A DNA stretch of 64,000 bases from G963677915 sp963677915. GTDB taxonomy: Bacteria; Bacillota; Clostridia; Lachnospirales; Vallitaleaceae. Of this stretch, positions 26,064-33,177 are shown in pieces (within the stretch, counting starts at the first letter, position 1; every line of letters starts with the position of its first letter). Location: positions 1-64,000 of the forward strand of contig CAXXGE010000028.1 of the NCBI GenBank assembly GCA_963677915.2, read 5' to 3'. The position numbers were made by a program, and so were the translations under genes. The notes below the pieces were generated by a model. The model was not told where the DNA came from. It did no database searches and saw nothing but the letters and a program-made list of their open reading frames with translations.

Positions 26064-26238
26064 GTGCTCGCCCGCCTTTTCTTGGATATTATTAGTGTAA
26101 CTCATAATTTGAATATGATAAAGTGAGAAAATTCACGTGTCAGGAAAATTCATCTGGACAATGCTTCACAGCGGGTACATAATTATTACAAAAGCACACA
26201 GAGATTGACATCAAATAAGGAAAGGCGTGATTAATGAA

Positions 26239-26793
26239 ATGAAACATTTAACAGCTGGACAGCGCGATGAAATAATCGAAGTACTCAAGTTGCGCTTTTT
26301 AGATAATATGGACCGCCACAAAGGGATAGAGTGGGAAGAGATTAAAAGCAGAGTAGAAAAAAATAATGATAATATCATTACCTTGCATGAAATGGAGGCA
26401 ACCGGTGGGGAGCCTGATGTAGTGCTATTTGAAGATGATAATGATAGCTACACTTTTGTTGATTGTTCGCCAGAAAGCCCTTTGGGACGCAGAAATGTTT
26501 GTTATGACCGAGAAGCTTTAGAAAAAAGAAAGAAGAATAAACCACAGAGAAGTGCTATGGATTTTGCATTTGAAATGGGCATCGAAATCTTAACGGAAGA
26601 TCAATACAGACAACTGCAAAAATTTGGTGAATTTGATACCAAAACATCAAGTTGGATTAAAACCCCTGACAATATCAGGAAACTCGGTGGAGCGGTATTC
26701 TGCGACCGACGTTATGATACAGTTTTCATGTATCATAATGGTGCAGATTCCTACTATAGCGCCAGAGGTTTTCGCGGCTTGCTAAAGGTCTGA
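26239..26793 (+). CDS. DUF4256 family protein
   Basis: The ~184-residue protein matches DUF4256 through GGEPDVVLFEDD, DCSPESPLGRRNVCYDREAL, a segment with SWIKTPDNIRKLGG and FCDRRYDTVFMYHNGADSYY, ending ARGFRGLLKV. The function of the family is unknown. The start is unsure: a GTG at 26227 is only one base from AAGGAAAGG, whereas ATG 26239 is 13 bases away and matches where relatives begin. It stands alone and ends at a strong terminator. Confidence 0.82.
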   Translation: MKHLTAGQRDEIIEVLKLRFLDNMDRHKGIEWEEIKSRVEKNNDNIITLHEMEATGGEPDVVLFEDDNDSYTFVDCSPESPLGRRNVCYDREALEKRKKNKPQRSAMDFAFEMGIEILTEDQYRQLQKFGEFDTKTSSWIKTPDNIRKLGGAVFCDRRYDTVFMYHNGADSYYSARGFRGLLKV

Positions 26794-26820
26794 ATAAAAA
26801 CCGATGCAGTTATCATAGAG

Positions 26821-26851
26821 AAGAGACGTCCTGATTAAGGACGTCTCTTTT
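26821..26851 (+). terminator. Rho-independent terminator
   Basis: AGAGACGTCC and GGACGTCTCT form a perfect 10-bp stem with a 7-base loop followed by TTT. It may also serve the convergent DUF4317 gene. Confidence 0.9.
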
Positions 26852-26877
26852 AAATAACGTGTCAGGTACTATTGGGA

Positions 26878-28122
26878 CTAAATCAAATCATTCTTTCCAT
26901 TGATTACAGCTTGTTCATCATTATCAATAGGGACAACAATACAGCGCTGACCATCAATAATTTCTGTCTTGATCTTAGGAAGTTTATCCGGTTTTACATG
27001 AAGGACGACATCATAGTCTGCAGGTTGGGTGTCTTCAGGAGCGATGGATTTGATTTCTTCAAGCTCGTGTTCAAGGTTTTCAACCTGTTGGATCAGCTGC
27101 GCTTCTTTCTTCTTTTGAGCGTTTGCCTTCAGAAGCTTTGAATCGACCAGATTTACAGCAAAAGGCAGTTCCTCACCAAAATTCTCTTCAAAGGAAGCTT
27201 CTATTTTTTGGGCCGATTCATCTGAAATCCCGCTGTCTGCTAAAAGGTTCCGTATTCTGGCCGTGGATAAAGTTATAGGGGCTGCATCTGTATCCTCGTA
27301 GATTTCATTGTATTCTTCAATCATATTATTCAGATTTTCCTGGATATCGATGAAAACCTTTTCGGAGACATCATCATCTGTACTGACAGTGCTTTTGATG
27401 ATCGACTGAAAGGTTTCTTTTTGAATGGTTGCTGTCCGTTTGGGAAAACAGCCTAGTGCATTTTCCATTAATTCAGGATGAGGATCCTTGGCGTTTTTCG
27501 TGTAGTAGATAACAGCATTTACATCAGAACTCCGATCGATGAAACCTGGGTAGAGAAAGCCGATAGAAGGAGCGTCAACAACCCAGTCCCTAATACGCGC
27601 TTTGATTTTTCGTTCATCATCAAAATACCCAAGACCTGGTTTGGACAGTGAAACAGGACAAATGGCACAGAGAATATATTCATAGACTTCTTCTGATTCA
27701 TCCAGATTGATATTGTCGGAAGTTCTGGTCATGACATCATATACATCATGAAAAACAAGAATTAAATAGTTTCCGGTATAGTCATAACTGTCAATAATAG
27801 AGCTATAGAATCCCCTGAGCAAACCATCGTCTTTCAATCCGCTTTTCTTTAACTGCATCAGAAAACCTTGCTTCTCGTTTTCGAAGTTTTCGTCAGTTGG
27901 GAAGTTCAATTCCAGTAGATTATTACCTACGCCTCCAGAAAGGACTTTCTTGCTTATGTCCAAATATTTGAAGAATTCTTCTTCGGGAAGATTCAAAAAG
28001 GTTTCCCGAAATTCCAGTTGTATTTCCTTCTCACCATTTACATAGCAGCCACACATTTTTGTGAATGTGCACTGATCTTTTTTGAAACGTCGTTTCAATT
28101 CAAGCATATCTTTTCTGTTCAT
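26878..28122 (-). CDS. DUF4317 family protein
   Basis: The ~414-residue protein starts MNRKDMLELKRRFKKDQCTF, then TKMCGCYVNGEKE, the conserved opening of DUF4317, a family of unknown function common in Clostridia. Residues ~340-370 form a coiled coil (QKKKEAQLIQQVENLEHELE). The ATG at 28122 is chosen over an in-frame TTG twelve bases upstream. It follows the UPF0251 gene by 26 bp on the same strand, so they may be cotranscribed. Confidence 0.87.
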   Translation of the reverse strand: MNRKDMLELKRRFKKDQCTFTKMCGCYVNGEKEIQLEFRETFLNLPEEEFFKYLDISKKVLSGGVGNNLLELNFPTDENFENEKQGFLMQLKKSGLKDDGLLRGFYSSIIDSYDYTGNYLILVFHDVYDVMTRTSDNINLDESEEVYEYILCAICPVSLSKPGLGYFDDERKIKARIRDWVVDAPSIGFLYPGFIDRSSDVNAVIYYTKNAKDPHPELMENALGCFPKRTATIQKETFQSIIKSTVSTDDDVSEKVFIDIQENLNNMIEEYNEIYEDTDAAPITLSTARIRNLLADSGISDESAQKIEASFEENFGEELPFAVNLVDSKLLKANAQKKKEAQLIQQVENLEHELEEIKSIAPEDTQPADYDVVLHVKPDKLPKIKTEIIDGQRCIVVPIDNDEQAVINGKNDLI

Positions 28123-28148
28123 AGGCCCTCGCAATGTTGTTTTATTAT

Positions 28149-28508
28149 TTATCGTCTGCCTTTGCCGCCGCCACCGCGACGTCTTCGTCTGCCGCCCACC
28201 GTGCCCATCCTGTTAGGACACACTTCATATTCACCGCCTTCAATTTTGATGAAGCGGCTTTCTACCAGTGAAGCAGCAAGTTTCAGCTTGCCGCTGTTAT
28301 AGATTCGTTGGGCGGTTGTTCTTGCCACATCCATTTGAACCGCACATTCTTCCTGGTTCAATCCTTCATAGTCGATCAGCCGGATGGCTTCATATTCATC
28401 GACAGTCATATGAATTGCGTTTTCAGCTGTATCGATATCAGATGCAGGACCGAAAGCAGTGTTTTTCGGCAAGGCATTAATTTTTCTGGATTTAGGTGGT
28501 CGTGGCAT
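28149..28508 (-). CDS. UPF0251 (DUF134) DNA-binding protein
   Basis: The 119-residue protein begins MPRPPKSRKINALPKNTAFG and contains a sigma-70 region 4-like helix-turn-helix (VDEYEAIRLIDYEGLNQEEC, then AVQMDVARTTAQRIYNSGK), which defines UPF0251. It ends in an Arg/Gly-rich tail (GGRRRRRGGGGKGRR) that could bind nucleic acid. ATG 28508 follows GAAGGTAATCAC. Family members are presumed transcription regulators. The region upstream to 28576 holds no gene before the IS30 element. Confidence 0.87.
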   Translation of the reverse strand: MPRPPKSRKINALPKNTAFGPASDIDTAENAIHMTVDEYEAIRLIDYEGLNQEECAVQMDVARTTAQRIYNSGKLKLAASLVESRFIKIEGGEYEVCPNRMGTVGGRRRRRGGGGKGRR

Positions 28509-28859
28509 GTGATTACCTTCTTTCACGAAATGAGGGCACCGGTTGAGCGTTGCCCCCATACTATCATGATTCATTGATTCTGTCATTACGGTCGAGTGAA
28601 AAACTAAGTTCCGCTTTGAATGATTAAGTTCCACCGTTGATCAGAGAATAACCACATGAAGTAGAAATGAATGTAATCATTCAAGTATATTTTCTAATTC
28701 GAATGGTATTTGATATAATAATACTATAGGTTGAGCATCAATAGATAAAAATGACGTTACTTTAATAGACGGTGAAATTGAACGGTCGTTTTTGTAATCG
28801 TGAATTCCACCCCATTTCAGTCAGGATATGAGGTGCTTATCTAATCGATGTCTACCGGT

Positions 28860-30164
28860 TTAATGTTTATTTTTTAAGAGTGAAGGCTGTAAGATAATAT
28901 CATTGGGAGCTATTATCTTATAGCCGATTTTTTTGAGTGCAGATTCACCGTACAAAAATTCAAAAGCCTGGTATGGACTTTTGTCACCCAGTTTGTTCCT
29001 TCCGTAGGAGTTGATGTGGTACATCATGAGGTCGATATCCTCTTGTGAAAGATGATCAAAAGAGGAACCTTTGGGAAGGATACGTCGAATGAATTCATGG
29101 TTGTTTTCTGCTGCTCCCTTTTGGTAGGGGGCTAATGGGTCGCAATAAAATATGGAAGTCCTTTTGTTGTTCTGCCGGTCATATTCAATCGCTTTAGGAT
29201 TAGTGAATTCACTGCCATTGTCACAGAGGAGCAGTGGGAATAGTTGCCTAAACAAGTCGGGCTGCAGTCCAAGATAAAGCTTGTCGAAGATGTCGATAAC
29301 AGACTTGGAATCGTTGGCATCCCTTAGATAGGCCAACATGAGTTGCGGCTGGACAAAGTGAAGCGTCAGCAAGACTTTTCCTCCGATGCTCCCTATGACA
29401 CTGTCCATCTCTACCACAGGGATGTCGGGGTGTTCAAAAGTGAAAGCGAGAAAGTCGTGATAAGAGCGGCCAATGCGACAGGTTTTATCCACCTTGAAAT
29501 AATTCGTGATCTTTTTGCGCAGATGATACCGGACCTTTCTTGGGAGATCGACATTACGTGCAGAAAGCAGATTGTAGTCGACATAGTTGTAGATTGTTTT
29601 TTCGCTGCACATGATTTGGTCCCTGTTGTTTGCATAGATGTGGTGAATGGACTGGCCTTTTTGAATGAGCGGACTAATCAAGCGATCAAGGCGCAAGACT
29701 TCTGGTTCGGAGATGTTAATGCCTGACCGGGATTCTGAACGAATGAGTTCGTATTCTTTTTGTGCGTCGCGAGCATCGTATAAAGCCTTTTCAAGCCTGC
29801 AGGTCTGACGTTTTATACAACCATTGCAGACATAGGGTGGTCTTTTTAATAGGTGGCAAGGTTGTGGTGCGTACTGTGGGCAGACAGAGCTGCATTTCTT
29901 GCAGGATTTGCAGAAATGCAATCTTTCATTCGAGCAGTCGGTACAGAGATGGTTAACGTCGCAGTCCGAACGATGGAGACAGTCGTTGAAAGCTCGCCCA
30001 TGAGCCCCTATCTTTTTGAAAACACGATGGCTCTTTATTTCTTTGGAAACGGTTGTGCAGTCTTTTTGAAGTTCCCTGGCAATGGCCTTGAAAGATAGTC
30101 TCCTGTTGAGAGAATGTTCAATAATATAGCGCTGTTCTAAGGTCAGATGCGAATGTTTAGCCAT
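28860..30164 (-). CDS. IS30-family transposase
   Basis: The 434-residue protein begins MAKHSHLTLEQRYIIEHSLN with an IS30 helix-turn-helix, followed by a cysteine-rich segment (CKSCKKCSSVCPQYAPQPC) typical of the long IS30 subgroup. The DDE residues lie in VVEMDSVIGS, LLCDNGSEFTNP and YQKGAAENNHEFIRRILPKG. TTGGAGGCGATACT precedes the ATG at 30164. The frame is intact. Confidence 0.94.
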   Translation of the reverse strand: MAKHSHLTLEQRYIIEHSLNRRLSFKAIARELQKDCTTVSKEIKSHRVFKKIGAHGRAFNDCLHRSDCDVNHLCTDCSNERLHFCKSCKKCSSVCPQYAPQPCHLLKRPPYVCNGCIKRQTCRLEKALYDARDAQKEYELIRSESRSGINISEPEVLRLDRLISPLIQKGQSIHHIYANNRDQIMCSEKTIYNYVDYNLLSARNVDLPRKVRYHLRKKITNYFKVDKTCRIGRSYHDFLAFTFEHPDIPVVEMDSVIGSIGGKVLLTLHFVQPQLMLAYLRDANDSKSVIDIFDKLYLGLQPDLFRQLFPLLLCDNGSEFTNPKAIEYDRQNNKRTSIFYCDPLAPYQKGAAENNHEFIRRILPKGSSFDHLSQEDIDLMMYHINSYGRNKLGDKSPYQAFEFLYGESALKKIGYKIIAPNDIILQPSLLKNKH

Positions 30165-30248
30165 AGTATCGCCTCCAAAACATCGGAAGCAGATTAGATA
30201 AGCACAATATAAGTATAGCAAATGGAACCGTAATCACAAAAGATAGTT

Positions 30249-30378
30249 GGGGCCCTGCCCCAAACCCCGTCCTCGCCGGAAGCAGGTCAGCAGCAAAACT
30301 GCTAACCAAGGATAAGGATTTGGGTGTATCGAAGCAGTCAAGGGTCAAGATGAACGAGCAGAGCTCGCCCTTGACTGC
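30249..30378 (-). repeat. Structured repeat R2, copy C (IS30 leader)
   Basis: On the minus strand this block has the same sequence of parts as copies A and B: AGTCAAGGGCGAGC, GCTCG, CATCTTGACCCTTGACTGC, a GTTAGCAG/CTGCTGAC hairpin and GGGGTTTGGGGCAGGGCCCC. It lies between the IS30 right end and the transposase start. Confidence 0.72.
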
Positions 30379-30424
30379 TGCAAAGGTTGTGGACTCTTTG
30401 TACGATTAACTTCAATCTTGAAGT

Positions 30425-30478
30425 TTGCAAGAGTAACATCTATTCTTGAGCCAGAAAGGGTGGCACTTACTTTTGCAA
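30425..30478. repeat. IS30-end palindrome P, copy 2
   Basis: TTGCAAGAGTAA and TTACTTTTGCAA face each other inside the right end of the intact IS30 element. Copies 1 and 3 are at 14211 and 62825. Confidence 0.55.
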
Positions 30479-30520
30479 TTAATAATTCTGTCATTACTTT
30501 CTCTCAGTGAATCCATCACA

Positions 30521-30549
30521 TTTACTACTACCGGCCAAAGTAGTATAAT
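30521..30549 (+). promoter_or_regulatory. Promoter of the second sulfur-transfer operon
   Basis: TTTACT (30521) and a consensus TATAAT (30544) have a 17-bp spacer. The inverted repeat TACTAC-N11-GTAGTA (30523-30545) overlaps it and may be an operator. Confidence 0.5.
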
Positions 30550-30591
30550 ATTAGTGTAAGTTATATTAATGTATAATGGAGACGATGATCC

Positions 30592-30668
30592 GGAGGAAGT
30601 AAATTGGACGCTTTTCCTCCAGGTGAGTCAGCAGCGTAACCGACCTTTGCATGGGTCGGTTTTTTTTA
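30592..30668 (+). promoter_or_regulatory. Leader with hairpin and intrinsic terminator (attenuator candidate)
   Basis: GGAGGAA (30592) pairs with TTCCTCC (30614). After a linker, AACCGACC (30638) pairs with GGTCGGTT and is followed by eight T residues (30661-30668). The terminator ends only 13 bases before the first start codon, so read-through must be regulated for the operon to be expressed. GGAGG of the first hairpin or of the tusA ribosome site could compete for TTCCTCC. I do not recognise a known riboswitch. Confidence 0.6.
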
Positions 30669-30681
30669 AGGAGGCGTCATC

Positions 30682-30903
30682 ATGGCAGAGATAAAAGTGG
30701 ATGTACGGGGAGAAACGTGTCCCGTGCCACTCGTGGAAATGCGTAAGGCGTTAAGAAAAGCTGCCCCGGGTGATATTGTTGAAATCATTGGTACACATCC
30801 AGCATCGAAAAAAGAAATCCCGATGGCTGCTAAAGCCTTGTCGGTGAAAATCATCAGTGAGGAACAGAATGGCAACGAGTGGTTGATTCGGCTGCAGAAA
30901 TAA
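30682..30903 (+). CDS. TusA/SirA-like sulfur carrier
   Basis: The 73-residue protein has the TusA fold and the defining motif C13-P-x-P (GETCPVPLVEMRKAL), whose cysteine carries persulfide sulfur in relay systems. The latter half (VEIIGTHPASKKEIPMAAKA, then WLIRLQK) fits the family. AAGGAGGCG precedes the ATG. It begins an operon with a DsrE-like protein, an IscS paralogue and an IscU fusion, so sulfur or selenium transfer is the likely role. It could also be a YedF-type half, since YedF joins TusA and DsrE-like domains. Confidence 0.88.
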   Translation: MAEIKVDVRGETCPVPLVEMRKALRKAAPGDIVEIIGTHPASKKEIPMAAKALSVKIISEEQNGNEWLIRLQK

Positions 30904-30918
30904 GATGGAGGTGCGGAT

Positions 30919-31338
30919 ATGAGTGAAAAGGCAACCATCATTGTACACAGTGGAGATATGGATAAATTATTCAGTGCACTGATTGTAGCTAACGGCGCCT
31001 TGGCGATGGGTATGGAAGCTTCGATTTACTTTACGTTCTTTGGATTGCTGCGACTGAAAAAGGGTGGCCTGAACAAGGGCGATTTATCGAAAATGAACAT
31101 GCTGGGGCTTGGAAAGCGAATGATCAAGAAACGCATGAACAAAAAGAATGTTGCAACTTTGGAAAGGCTCATGAGAGACTACAAAGAACTTGGAGGCAAA
31201 ATCATAGCCTGTGAGATGACCATGGAAATAATGGGCATAAAACCACGCGACCTGAATGAGGAATTCATCGACACCTATGGAGCGGTGGGAACCTATATTC
31301 AGGAGGCAAGGGATTCTGCCATAACACTTTTCATATAG
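30919..31338 (+). CDS. DsrE/DsrF-like sulfur-relay protein
   Basis: The 139-residue protein begins KATIIVHSGDMDKLFSALIV, followed by ANGALAMGMEASIYFTFFGL, typical of DsrE/F-like proteins of the peroxiredoxin-family subgroup that accompany TusA. A conserved cysteine lies in KIIACEMTMEIMGI, placed where these proteins hold a reactive thiol. A basic central loop (KRMIKKRMNKKNVATLERLM) is also usual in this group. It lies 15 bases after the TusA gene behind GATGGAGGTG. Role in sulfur relay is inferred from fold and neighbours. Confidence 0.85.
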   Translation: MSEKATIIVHSGDMDKLFSALIVANGALAMGMEASIYFTFFGLLRLKKGGLNKGDLSKMNMLGLGKRMIKKRMNKKNVATLERLMRDYKELGGKIIACEMTMEIMGIKPRDLNEEFIDTYGAVGTYIQEARDSAITLFI

Positions 31339-31352
31339 AGGTGAAGTACATT

Positions 31353-32525
31353 ATGGATAAATTGATATATATGGATAATTCGGCGACGACAAGACTCGAT
31401 GAGAAGGTCCTTGAAGCTATGAAACCCTGTTTTCTAGAGAATTATGCAGTTGCTACTTCTGAGTTCGGTTATTCACTGGGGCTTGACGCAAGAGAGACAT
31501 TGTCGGATGCAAGGAAACGGATAGCTGTTCTTCTAGGTGCAGAGCCAGAGGAATTTATTTTCACATCCGGCAGTACGGAATCCAGCAATCTGGCACTGAA
31601 GGGTGTTGCAAAAGCGCTGGGCAGCAAAAAAGGGAAACATATCATAGTTTCCAGGATTGAAGACTTTCCTGTCCTTCACAGTGCTCAAGAACTGGAAAAA
31701 CGGGGGTTTGAAGTGGATTACCTTGATGTGGACGAGTATGGATTCGTTAGCGTTGAGCAGCTGAAAGGACTTATACGAGATGATACAATCCTGGTGTCGA
31801 TTCAGCACGGCAATCAGGAAATCGGTACTTTACAGGACATTGAGGCCATCGGCATGGTCTGCAGAGAGAGAAATGTCCTGTTCCACACGGACGCCACCCA
31901 TACATTCACCAGGATGCCATTGGATGTCAGGAAAATCAACGTCGACCTGATCACCGTTTCAGCACATACTATTCACGGTCCAAAGGGAATAGGCGGGTTG
32001 TATGTCCGAAAAGGTACAGCCATCTCGAAAATCATGGATGGCGGCTATCAGGAATACGACATCCGACCGGGCATTGAAAACATTCCAGGTGCGGTCGGCT
32101 TTGCCAAGGCTGCTGAACTGGTGACGGAGGAAGAGAATGAGCGGCTTAAGAACATGCGTGATGCTATCATCAAAGCCGTTATGGAAAAAATTCCAAAGGT
32201 CACTTTGAATGGCGATACCGCCAAAAGGCTTCCCCATAACGCGAATATCACTTTCCATCATGTGGAAGGCGAATCGATTACCCTGCATCTGGATATGCAC
32301 GGCATTGCAGTAAGCACTGGGTCCGCCTGCTTCAGCCGTTCGCTGGAAGCCAGCCATGTGCTGATGGCAATCGGCGGGGATCATGAAAGGGCCCACGGAT
32401 CCATACGGTTTACTTTTGGACGTTACAACACAATGGAAGAAATCGACTATGTTGTGGATGTCATAGCCAAGATCGTAGAAGAATTAAGAAAAATCAGTCC
32501 TTTGGGCAAAGAAGGAGGCATGTAG
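31353..32525 (+). CDS. IscS-like paralogue lacking the PLP lysine
   Basis: The ~390-residue protein aligns along its length with cysteine desulfurases: LIYMDNSATTRLDEKVLEAM, FTSGSTESSNLALKG, a NEIG-like EIGTLQDI and STGSACFSRSLEASHVLMAIG with the active-site loop cysteine. However, the Schiff-base lysine of S-G/A-H-K is threonine here (VSAHTIHGPKG) and the PLP-stacking histidine region EHHAVLH reads IEDFPVLH. The DNA around 31966 is clean, with no frameshift. It may be a non-catalytic binding partner of the adjacent IscU fusion. ATG 31353 follows AGAGGTG; a GTG at 31341 is possible. Confidence 0.85.
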   Translation: MDKLIYMDNSATTRLDEKVLEAMKPCFLENYAVATSEFGYSLGLDARETLSDARKRIAVLLGAEPEEFIFTSGSTESSNLALKGVAKALGSKKGKHIIVSRIEDFPVLHSAQELEKRGFEVDYLDVDEYGFVSVEQLKGLIRDDTILVSIQHGNQEIGTLQDIEAIGMVCRERNVLFHTDATHTFTRMPLDVRKINVDLITVSAHTIHGPKGIGGLYVRKGTAISKIMDGGYQEYDIRPGIENIPGAVGFAKAAELVTEEENERLKNMRDAIIKAVMEKIPKVTLNGDTAKRLPHNANITFHHVEGESITLHLDMHGIAVSTGSACFSRSLEASHVLMAIGGDHERAHGSIRFTFGRYNTMEEIDYVVDVIAKIVEELRKISPLGKEGGM

Positions 32526-32526
32526 A

Positions 32527-33177
32527 ATGCATTTTCCATACAGTGAAATCGTGCTGGAGCATTTCCGCCATCCGCGGAATGTCGGCAGAATAGAGAATCC
32601 GGACGGCAAAGCTACGGAAGGGAGTCCGGCATGTGGCGATATGATTTCGGTTCATATCATGGTGGACCATGAAACGAAAGTCATAACAGATATCAAGTTC
32701 GAATCCTATGGGTGCGCTTCAAATATTGCGACAGCATCCATCATAACGGAACTGGCAAAGGGGAAAACCCTGGAGGAGGCCAAGAGACTGACCTGGAAAG
32801 ACGCTTCAGAAGCTCTGGGTGGTCTGCCGCCGATCAAAGTGCACTGCTCGGTACTGGCAGTGGACGCACTAAGAAGTGCCATTCAAAATTACGAAGAAAA
32901 ACACGGCCTGACGACGAACAGAGAGGAAACGACGGAGGCGGTCGTGCGCAAACGGCTGAGCAGAGTAATGAATCCGATGAAGGGGCTGGATATGGTGGCA
33001 ACCAATCTAGTGGAGAAAATTGAAGTGAAAGACGGCATTGTTCGCGTTCTGGTTGACTTGCCGGAAAACCATCAGTTCTCTGCCGCCATCAAGGAAGAGG
33101 CAAAAGAGCGGCTCGAAACCCTTTGGGATGTGAAAGAAGTGATTATCGAATTCTCAGACAGTACAGGTGATGAATGA
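32527..33177 (+). CDS. IscU scaffold fused to DUF59/MIP18 domain
   Basis: Residues ~1-125 are an IscU/NifU N-domain with ligand cysteines C36 (ACGD), C63 (YGCASN) and C107 (HCSVL). Residues ~138-214 (VRKRLSRVMNPMKGLDMVAT, VEKIEVKDGIVRVLVDL, ETLWDVKEVIIEF) match the MIP18/DUF59 domain of SufT and of the N-terminus of Mrp. The joint protein of 216 residues would combine a scaffold with a cluster maturation or transfer domain. It starts one base after the IscS-like gene and overlaps the next gene by 4 bases. The canonical iscU at 2405 lacks this extension. Confidence 0.85.
   Translation: MHFPYSEIVLEHFRHPRNVGRIENPDGKATEGSPACGDMISVHIMVDHETKVITDIKFESYGCASNIATASIITELAKGKTLEEAKRLTWKDASEALGGLPPIKVHCSVLAVDALRSAIQNYEEKHGLTTNREETTEAVVRKRLSRVMNPMKGLDMVATNLVEKIEVKDGIVRVLVDLPENHQFSAAIKEEAKERLETLWDVKEVIIEFSDSTGDE

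Larger units (their letters stand above)
28590..30484 (-). mobile_element. IS30-family insertion sequence
   Basis: The element is flanked by the exact 13-bp direct repeat ATTCTGTCATTAC (28577-28589 and 30485-30497). Ten bases inside each repeat lie inverted ends AAAACTAAGTTCC and AAAAGTAAGTGCC. It carries an intact IS30 transposase on the minus strand, the IS-end palindrome P (30425-30478) and structured repeat R2 copy C upstream of the transposase. A 13-bp duplication is unusually long for IS30. Confidence 0.8.

Noticed and set aside
30592..30668. TPP, SAM, cobalamin or T-box riboswitch
   Set aside because: None of the conserved cores of these classes can be found in the leader.
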